A stretch of 5,345 nt of DNA, taken from an uncultured Opitutia bacterium. Its GTDB lineage: Bacteria; Verrucomicrobiota; Verrucomicrobiia; Opitutales; UBA953. This document shows, piece by piece, positions 1 through 5,345 of this stretch (position 1 is its first letter; every line of letters starts with the position of its first letter). Made by a program: the position numbers and the translations under genes. Below the pieces are notes generated by a model. It was not told the origin of the DNA and did not search any database. It saw only the letters and a program-made list of their open reading frames with translations. Where the stretch lies: positions 1-5,345 of the forward strand of contig CAIRWP010000200.1 of assembly GCA_903882335.1 (NCBI GenBank), in the 5' to 3' direction.

Positions 1-810
1 GCGCCGCTCTGGGATCCGCCGCTCGTCCTGTACGCGGAGGGCGCCGCGCTCCCCGGCGAACGCGCGGTGGCGATCGTCGGTTCGCGGCATTGCACCGCCT
101 ACGGCGCGGGCCTGGCCCGGCGGTTCGCGCGCGAGCTCGCGGCCGCGGGGTGGTGGATCGTGAGCGGCCTGGCGCGGGGCATCGACACCGCGGCGCATGA
201 GGGCGCCCTCGACGCCGCCGGCCAGACGGTCGCGGTGCTCGGCCACGGCCTCGACCTGACCTACCCGCCGGAGGGTCGCGCGCTGCGCGCCCGGATGCGC
301 GAACGCGGCGGGGTGCTCAGCGAGTTCCCGCTCGGGCGACCGGCGGATCGCCAAAGCTTCCCGCAACGCAACCGCATCGTGGCCGCGCTGGTCCGGGCGG
401 TGGTCGTGATCGAGACGGACGTGGACGGCGGGAGCCTCATCACCGCGCGCTTCGCGGGCGATCTCGGCAAGACCCTCTGCGCGGTCCCCGGCCGCGTGGA
501 TAGCCCGGCGAGCCGGGGCTGCCACGCGCTCCTACGCGACGGTGCCACGCTGGTGACGGGGGTCGACGACATCCTGCGCGAGCTGGGCGAGGCGCGCGAC
601 CAGGCGGCCTTGCCCTTGCCTGCGCCGACCGCGCCCGCCCCGGAGCACGCGCGGTGGCTGCGGCCGTTCGCCGGCGGCACGGCCCACGACGCCGAATCGC
701 TCGCGGAGGCGACGCACTGCGCCCCGGCGGAGGCCGCCTCCATGCTGGCGTTGCTGGAGATCCGCGGGCTGCTGCTACGCCGACCGGACGGGCGGCACGA
801 GACGGGTTGA
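1..810 (+). CDS. dprA: DNA-processing protein DprA (Smf), 5'-truncated by window edge
   Basis: DprA binds incoming single-stranded DNA in the cytoplasm and loads RecA during natural transformation; it also occurs in bacteria not known to be competent. The reading frame is open from base 1, so the 269 residues seen are the C-terminal part. The GTG at 67 lies inside the conserved core and is not the start. Counting from base 1, visible motifs are DPPLVLY (5-11), VAIVGSR (23-29), SGLARGID (55-62), a YPPE segment near 88-91, FPQRNRIVA (120-128), the GGSLITAR segment (143-150) and AVPG (161-164). This is the Rossmann-like DNA-processing core in normal order. A Pro/Ala-rich linker (about 205-215) leads to a small winged-helix-like C-terminal domain (about 227-265), as in many DprA proteins. 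The N-terminal SAM-like region is presumably upstream, outside the window. The TGA stop abuts the stop of the opposing SanA-like gene. The identification is firm; competence itself cannot be judged from here. Confidence 0.96.
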   Translation, partial: APLWDPPLVLYAEGAALPGERAVAIVGSRHCTAYGAGLARRFARELAAAGWWIVSGLARGIDTAAHEGALDAAGQTVAVLGHGLDLTYPPEGRALRARMRERGGVLSEFPLGRPADRQSFPQRNRIVAALVRAVVVIETDVDGGSLITARFAGDLGKTLCAVPGRVDSPASRGCHALLRDGATLVTGVDDILRELGEARDQAALPLPAPTAPAPEHARWLRPFAGGTAHDAESLAEATHCAPAEAASMLALLEIRGLLLRRPDGRHETG

Positions 811-1443
811 TCAGCGGTGCGGGACGTTGCCTTGCGCCGGCGGGACCGGGGTCGCCAGCGGCTGGCCGGCCACCCAGTCAAGCAGGGCCTTGGGCTTGGC
901 CAGGACATCGCGGCCGGCGGACCACCACGCGCGTCCCCCGGCACCGAAATCGGCAGCGTAGGCGGTCGCGGACAGGCCCAGGCGATCCGCGATCCAGAGC
1001 GCGCGGACATCGTGCCAGCCTTGCGAGACGAAGACGACGTGCGCCCCCGGGAAAGCGGCGTGCGCCCGGACCGCGGAATCCAGCGTCCGCCAGCCATAAG
1101 GGTCCTCGACGATCGGCGTGCGCACGCCGGCTTCGACCAGTTGGCGCGCCATGGTGACCGCTTGCTCGGGCGTACCCGACGTCACGACGAGCCGCGGGCG
1201 ACCGCCGCCGCAAAGCCGGACCGTCGCCTCGATCCGCGCCCGGTACGTGCCCGAGGGCGTCCGCTGGTCGGCGAGGAACTCGTTCGTCCCCAGGAGGACC
1301 ACGATGCTGCCGGCCGGGAGCTCCGACGGGTCCTCATGAAAACGACCCCAGCCGGCGGACCAGACCCAAGCGTTAGCCAAGCCGCCAAACGCGACCACGG
1401 CGGCCAGAAGCCAGAGGACCAGCCGTTTCACCCGTGAGGCCAT
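811..1443 (-). CDS. SanA/YdcF-like (DUF218) membrane-anchored protein
   Basis: This 210-residue protein starts with a positively charged stretch (RVKR) and one hydrophobic segment (about residues 8-28). It is probably an inner-membrane anchor with the domain outside the cytoplasm. The domain resembles the SanA branch of the YdcF/DUF218 superfamily: a VVLLGT strand (48-53), YRARIEA (67-73), TSG (88-90), YGWRTLDSAVRA (116-127) and VSQGWHDVRALWIA (139-152) line up in order with E. coli SanA as I remember it. SanA affects envelope permeability and vancomycin exclusion at high temperature, but its biochemical activity is unsettled, so only the family is claimed. ATG at 1443 is chosen because it gives the complete anchor; no clear Shine-Dalgarno site precedes it (the upstream sequence is GTTTAAAG). 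It diverges from the NtrC-type gene and converges on dprA with no gap. Confidence 0.85.
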   Translation of the reverse strand: MASRVKRLVLWLLAAVVAFGGLANAWVWSAGWGRFHEDPSELPAGSIVVLLGTNEFLADQRTPSGTYRARIEATVRLCGGGRPRLVVTSGTPEQAVTMARQLVEAGVRTPIVEDPYGWRTLDSAVRAHAAFPGAHVVFVSQGWHDVRALWIADRLGLSATAYAADFGAGGRAWWSAGRDVLAKPKALLDWVAGQPLATPVPPAQGNVPHR

Positions 1444-1491
1444 CTTTAAACTCTAAACCGCGGGAAAAGCTAAAACAAGGGGCTAAAGCCG

Positions 1492-1508
1492 TTTTTACTG
1501 CTTAAAAA
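1492..1508. promoter_or_regulatory. Candidate activator-binding dyad (TTTTTA-N5-TAAAAA)
   Basis: Two perfect 6-base arms are separated by five bases and centred at 1500. The centre lies about 94 bp upstream of the start site predicted from the sigma-54 promoter. That is within the range where NtrC-type activators bind their enhancer sites. The AT-only arms make a chance match plausible in this AT-rich stretch, and the site could equally serve the leftward gene. Confidence 0.25.
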
Positions 1509-1522
1509 TAGACAAACCTAGG

Positions 1523-1550
1523 TTGCCGACAGCCTGTTAGTGCTCATTAT
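1523..1550 (+). promoter_or_regulatory. Possible sigma-70-type promoter for the NtrC-type gene
   Basis: TTGCCG (1523-1528) and CATTAT (1545-1550) are separated by 16 bases, and each matches its consensus hexamer at four of six positions. Transcription would begin near 1557 and give a leader of about 40 bases. It is a weak match and is listed mainly as the alternative to the sigma-54 promoter downstream. Confidence 0.25.
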
Positions 1551-1566
1551 CTAGGACCGATTGGGA

Positions 1567-1583
1567 CTGGCACGAAATCTGCC
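1567..1583 (+). promoter_or_regulatory. Sigma-54 (RpoN) -24/-12 promoter
   Basis: The sequence CTGGCACG-AAAT-CTGCC matches the RpoN consensus YTGGCACG-N4-TTGCW at nearly every position. The invariant GG (1569-1570) and GC (1581-1582) have the required 10-base gap. The departures are C for the first T of TTGC and C at the final W. The expected transcription start is near 1594, only about four bases before the ATG at 1598. It reads towards a sigma-54 activator gene, which suggests autoregulation or control by another activator. Confidence 0.75.
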
Positions 1584-1597
1584 TACTTTTACTCATC

Positions 1598-3094
<1,497 letters not shown>

Positions 3095-3104
3095 CCTTTG
3101 CCAG

Positions 3105-3125
3105 AGGCCCGGAACGGGTTTGTTT
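3105..3125 (+). terminator. Weak intrinsic terminator after the NtrC-type gene
   Basis: CCCG (3108-3111) and CGGG (3115-3118) pair around a GAA loop. The stem can extend outward by two G-U pairs and one A-U pair, and TTTGTTT follows. The core stem is only four base pairs and the T tract is interrupted, so termination is likely partial. Some read-through into the DUF1080 gene 14 bases further on is possible. Confidence 0.4.
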
Positions 3126-3131
3126 AGGAAG
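3126..3131 (+). promoter_or_regulatory. Shine-Dalgarno site of the DUF1080 gene
   Basis: AGGAAG lies seven bases before the ATG at 3139. It is the only clear Shine-Dalgarno site among the starts in this window, and it fixes the start in front of the signal peptide. Confidence 0.75.
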
Positions 3132-3138
3132 CGCCCCC

Positions 3139-3786
3139 ATGAGCTCCTCCCCCCTCCGCCCTACCCTGCTGGCCACGGCCGCGCTCTTCCTGAGCGCGTA
3201 TGCCGCGTTCGCCGGCGAACCCATCCAGATGTTCGACGGCAAGTCCCTCGCCGGCTGGAAGCCGTCCAAGAACTCGCCCGAAGGGACCTATAAGGTCGAA
3301 GACGGCGTCCTCCAGATCCGCGGCGGCCAGGGGCATCTCTTCTTCGTCGGCGCCGACGGCAAGGCGTCCTTCAAGAACTTTGATTTCACCGCCAAGGTGA
3401 AGACCTACCCGGGCGCCAATTCGGGGCTCTACTTCCACACGACCTATGAGGACAAGGGCTGGCCCTCCCAAGGCTACGAGTGCCAGGTCAACGGCAGCCA
3501 CAAGGACAACAAGCGCACCGGCGGTCTGTACGCCGTCCGCGACGTGCTCAACACGCCCGCCGCGCCCGACAACGAATGGTTCGACTACCGCATCCGCGTC
3601 GAAGGCAAGCGCATCCAGATTTGGATCAACGGCAAGCAGACCGTCGACTTCACCGAGCCCGCTGACTGGACCCCGCCGAAGGGCATGCCCGGCCGCAAGC
3701 TCGGCGCCGGCACGTTCGCCATCCAGGCCCATGATCCGGGCTGCAAGGTCGACTACAAGGACCTCAAGGTCGAGGTGCTCCCCTGA
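3139..3786 (+). CDS. Secreted DUF1080 (3-keto-disaccharide hydrolase-like) protein
   Basis: This 215-residue precursor has a signal peptide: Arg7, a hydrophobic core (about 9-20) and a probable signal peptidase I cut after AFA at residue 25. The mature part fits DUF1080/PF06439, a concanavalin-like jelly-roll family. Visible family motifs are MFDGKSLAGW (31-40), VEDGVLQIRGGQGHLFF (53-69), the NFDF segment (80-83), YPGANSGLYFH (90-100), the GYECQVNG segment (112-119), GGLYAVRD (128-135), IWINGK (161-166) and the FAIQAHDPG segment (193-201). It is a single domain of normal length. Some family members act on 3-keto-glycosides; many are untested, so substrate and catalysis are not claimed. It acts in the periplasm or outside the cell. 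The only cysteines in the mature protein, C115 and C202, could form a disulfide. It starts 44 bases after the NtrC-type gene and may be partly co-transcribed with it. Its stop abuts the stop of the opposing gene. Confidence 0.93.
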   Translation: MSSSPLRPTLLATAALFLSAYAAFAGEPIQMFDGKSLAGWKPSKNSPEGTYKVEDGVLQIRGGQGHLFFVGADGKASFKNFDFTAKVKTYPGANSGLYFHTTYEDKGWPSQGYECQVNGSHKDNKRTGGLYAVRDVLNTPAAPDNEWFDYRIRVEGKRIQIWINGKQTVDFTEPADWTPPKGMPGRKLGAGTFAIQAHDPGCKVDYKDLKVEVLP

Positions 3787-4677
3787 TCACCGGACCGGCA
3801 CGCTGAGCGCCAGGTTCAGCGACGAGACAAGGCGGGCCCGCAAGGGTTCCGCCTTTTTCGTGAGACGACGTTGCTCCTGCTCGTACTCGCTCCGCCCTTC
3901 CGGCGTCTCGATGCGGATCGGCGCGAGGCCGACCGCCGAGAAATCGTACGGGCTGGCGCGCATGTCGACGGACCGGGCGTCGCGCGCGAGCTCGAAGGCA
4001 TCGGCCGTCAGTTCCGCCGGCACCCACGGGGCCGACTTCATCGCCCACTTGTAGAGATCCATCGTGACGTGCACGCAGCCCGGCTGCTCGTTGGCCAGGC
4101 GGCCATCGAGGTCGGGGCTCAGTTTGTTCAAGGGCCGCGCGGGCGGCGTGAAGAAGCGGAAGGCATCGTAATGGGTGCAGCGGATCGGCAGGGTGCGCAC
4201 GACCGCGTCCGTACCCTCCGGGCCAAGCCGCAGGGGCCAGCCTTGGTGACGGCGTTCCGCCGCCTGCTGGTAGACCATCGCCCATTCATGCAGGCCGAAA
4301 CACCCGAGAAACGCCGGGCGACCCGCGACGGCGACGCACAGGTCGCGCGCGAAAGCCAGGCGGGCGCGTTGCGCATCGTCTGGCGCCACGACGCGCACGA
4401 GGCCGTCGGCCCCGCGGCCAAAGCGCGCATCCGTCAGCAGCTCATCGGCCTCGGCCAAGGCCACGCCGGCGCCGGGCGTCCACCGCCGCAGCGCGCTCAA
4501 CCGGAACGGGTAATAGGTGAAGAGGAAGTCCTCGACCGGCTCGCGCTCCCCGGCCTCGGCGCGACGGCGCCGCGCTTCCCCGAACGCCGCCCCGCGCGCC
4601 TCATGGGCCGCGCGCCGCGGACGCCAGTCCTCAGGATTCAGCACCGTCTCCGTCGACTGGACCTCGGAGCCGCTCAC
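3787..4677 (-). CDS. Conserved protein of the '3-methyladenine DNA glycosylase'-labelled family
   Basis: With the GTG start at 4677 the protein has 296 residues. I recall close relatives in actinobacteria and Verrucomicrobia carrying the label '3-methyladenine DNA glycosylase'. Shared-looking segments are WRPRRAAHEAR (18-28), PVEDFLFTYYPFRLSALRRW (47-66), GLHEWAMVYQ (128-137), LPIRCTHYDAFRFF (163-176), HVTMDLYKWA (203-212), VDMRASPYD (237-245) and IRIETPEGR (254-262). I see no helix-hairpin-helix glycosylase motif, no signal peptide and no membrane segment, so the enzymatic label is doubtful. The frame stays open upstream to 4908, but that part overlaps the carbonic anhydrase gene and is Arg-rich shadow sequence. 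The GTG overlaps the upstream TGA as GTGA, indicating translational coupling; no Shine-Dalgarno site is seen. A GTG at 4644 is an alternative start (285 residues). Its 3' end contains the terminator of the opposing gene. Confidence 0.82.
   Translation of the reverse strand: MSGSEVQSTETVLNPEDWRPRRAAHEARGAAFGEARRRRAEAGEREPVEDFLFTYYPFRLSALRRWTPGAGVALAEADELLTDARFGRGADGLVRVVAPDDAQRARLAFARDLCVAVAGRPAFLGCFGLHEWAMVYQQAAERRHQGWPLRLGPEGTDAVVRTLPIRCTHYDAFRFFTPPARPLNKLSPDLDGRLANEQPGCVHVTMDLYKWAMKSAPWVPAELTADAFELARDARSVDMRASPYDFSAVGLAPIRIETPEGRSEYEQEQRRLTKKAEPLRARLVSSLNLALSVPVR
3829..3858 (+). terminator. Strong intrinsic terminator for the DUF1080 gene, inside the opposing coding sequence
   Basis: AAGGCGG (3829-3835) pairs perfectly with CCGCCTT (3849-3855). 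Inside the loop CCC (3837-3839) and GGG (3844-3846) can pair around GCAA, a GNRA tetraloop. A run of five T (3854-3858) ends the hairpin. It begins 43 bases after the DUF1080 stop. On the other strand the same bases encode residues 274-283 (KKAEPLRARL) of the opposing gene. Read leftwards the hairpin is followed by TTGTC rather than a T run, so it should mainly stop rightward transcription. Confidence 0.8.
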
Positions 4678-5243
4678 TCGCAGCAACGGCGGTGGTGCGC
4701 GGCGACCTTCACGTATTTCTCCGCCCAACCCGGGAGCGCGGCCTGCTCGGCCGACGTCAACGGACGGACGACCTTGGCGGGCGAACCGAGCACGAGCGAG
4801 CCGGGCGGGACGACCGTGCCCTTGGTCACGAGGGCCTGGGCCCCGACGATGCTGCGCGCGCCGATGACGGCGCCGTCGAGGATCGTGGCGTGCATGCCGA
4901 TCAGGCACTCGTCCTCGATGCGGCAGGCGTGGAGCATGGCCAGGTGCCCGACGGTCACCCGCTGACCGATCACGGCGGGCATCGCGTCCGCCACGTGGAC
5001 CACCGCCCCGTCCTGGATGTTGGAGCCGTCGCCCACCTCGATGGCGGCGATGTCGCCCCGGAGCACGGCGCAGGGCCAGATGCTGGCGGCGGCGCCCACG
5101 GTGACGTTGCCGATCACGACCGAACGAGGGTGCACGTAGGCCGTCGCGTGGATCCGGGGGCCTCGCAGGAGATTACGGGTCAGTTCCTGGGACAAAGCTT
5201 TGTCCGGGTCGGGCAGGTCGCCGGCAGCGTGGAACGGGTTCAT
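4674..5243 (-). CDS. Gamma-class carbonic anhydrase-like hexapeptide-repeat protein
   Basis: This is a left-handed beta-helix protein of the YrdA/PaaY/gamma-carbonic anhydrase group, usually a cytoplasmic trimer with metal bound between subunits. From the ATG at 5243 it has 189 residues. Motifs are the VVIG and VTVG hexapeptide turns, WPCAVLRGD (56-64), NIQDGAVVHV (75-84), VGHLAMLH (98-105) and GSPAKVVR (153-160). The three expected zinc-ligand histidines are H83, H100 and H105; Arg62, Asp64 and Gln77 of the active-site region are also present. The family catalyses CO2 hydration in some members and is inactive or of unknown activity in others. An in-frame GTG at 5267 would add eight residues; the ATG is preferred because the added residues are not part of the fold, though neither start has a convincing ribosome site. 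The protein ends HHRRCCE, an unusual His/Cys-rich tail. It is the first gene of a two-gene operon with the overlapping downstream gene. Confidence 0.92.
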   Translation of the reverse strand: MNPFHAAGDLPDPDKALSQELTRNLLRGPRIHATAYVHPRSVVIGNVTVGAAASIWPCAVLRGDIAAIEVGDGSNIQDGAVVHVADAMPAVIGQRVTVGHLAMLHACRIEDECLIGMHATILDGAVIGARSIVGAQALVTKGTVVPPGSLVLGSPAKVVRPLTSAEQAALPGWAEKYVKVAAHHRRCCE

Positions 5244-5310
5244 GGCCCCCAAGATGGGCTGGGGCACCCCGGACGGGAAAGAAATAAGCAGGGAAAACGC
5301 GAAAAGCCTC

Positions 5311-5345
5311 GGTTTACCCCCGGTACACCCCCCGGAAGACCCCCC
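5311..5345. repeat. Three tandem 11-12 bp C-tract (G-tract on the - strand) repeats at the window edge
   Basis: The units are GGTTTACCCCC (5311-5321), GGTACACCCCCC (5322-5333) and GGAAGACCCCCC (5334-5345), with consensus GGNNNAC5-6. A related GGGGCACCCC occurs at 5261-5270. The array may continue beyond the window. It lies upstream of the carbonic anhydrase-like gene, where the G runs are on that gene's coding strand. An AT-richer stretch (about 5277-5306) between repeat and gene may hold its promoter, but no convincing hexamers were found. Confidence 0.6.

Larger units (their letters stand above)
1444..1597. promoter_or_regulatory. Divergent intergenic control region
   Basis: This 154-bp stretch separates the SanA-like gene (leftward) from the NtrC-type gene (rightward). 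It is clearly richer in A and T than the flanking genes. It holds several short dyads: GGCTAAAGCC (1481-1490), TTTTTA-N5-TAAAAA (1492-1508) and the perfect palindrome AACCTAGGTT (1515-1524). The motif CTAAA occurs three times (1453, 1470, 1483). No convincing -35/-10 pair could be fixed for the leftward gene, although its promoter should lie here. Confidence 0.7.

Noticed and set aside
729..741. Hairpin GGAGG-CCG-CCTCC in the dprA tail as a terminator for the SanA-like gene
   Set aside because: No T run follows on either strand, and the bases are ordinary codons of the DprA C-terminal domain.
261..1097. Minus-strand frame of 278 codons across the dprA and SanA-like junction
   Set aside because: It overlaps two well-supported genes in other frames, and its product is Arg/Ser/Pro-rich with no family features.
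3124..3732. Minus-strand frame of 202 codons opposite the DUF1080 gene
   Set aside because: It mirrors a gene with a signal peptide, a Shine-Dalgarno site and family motifs. The antisense product shows only compositional bias.
3746..3775. Repeated AAGGTCGA with partial dyad near the end of the DUF1080 gene
   Set aside because: It is explained by repeated Lys-Val-Asp/Glu codons, and no T run makes it a terminator.
4678..4908. N-terminal extension of the glycosylase-labelled gene to a 373-residue protein
   Set aside because: The extra 77 residues are Arg/Gly/Pro-rich and are the out-of-frame reading of the carbonic anhydrase-like gene. The GTG overlapping its stop gives the length expected for the family.
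3871..4965. Plus-strand frame of 364 codons opposite the two minus-strand genes
   Set aside because: It has no recognisable domain and is Arg-rich. The opposing frames carry the conserved motifs of two known families.

Overview
The window is GC-rich chromosomal DNA carrying six protein-coding genes, one of them cut by the left edge. No tRNA, rRNA, CRISPR array, insertion sequence or phage gene is visible. The bacterium uses sigma-54 and exports a DUF1080-type (3-keto-disaccharide hydrolase-like) protein. Together with the high GC and the poor Shine-Dalgarno sites on several genes, this best suggests Verrucomicrobiota (Opitutaceae-like). That placement is inference from gene content, not from a marker gene.

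Layout: (1) 1-810 (+), the 3' part of dprA, the DNA-uptake/recombination mediator. (2) 811-1443 (-), a SanA/YdcF-like membrane-anchored protein, convergent with dprA and abutting it with no gap. (3) 1444-1597, an AT-richer divergent control region. It holds a near-consensus sigma-54 promoter directly before the next gene, an upstream dyad and a possible sigma-70 promoter. (4) 1598-3094 (+), an NtrC-type response regulator with receiver, AAA+ and Fis-like DNA-binding domains. (5) 3139-3786 (+), a secreted DUF1080 protein. A strong intrinsic terminator follows it, lying inside the tail of the gene on the opposite strand. (6) 4677-3787 (-), a conserved protein of a family often labelled '3-methyladenine DNA glycosylase'. 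It is preceded by (7) 5243-4674 (-), a gamma-class carbonic anhydrase-like hexapeptide protein. These two overlap by GTGA and form an operon reading leftwards. (8) The right edge, 5311-5345, holds three tandem 11-12 bp repeats rich in C on the + strand (G on the operon's coding strand).

The genes are mostly housekeeping or physiological and show no sign of being one novel system. The most interesting points are about organisation. A sigma-54 activator gene appears to be driven by its own sigma-54 promoter with an almost absent leader. Both convergent gene pairs end in exactly abutting stop codons (TGATCA). A terminator is built from conserved-looking codons of the opposing gene. The right edge carries a G-tract repeat.
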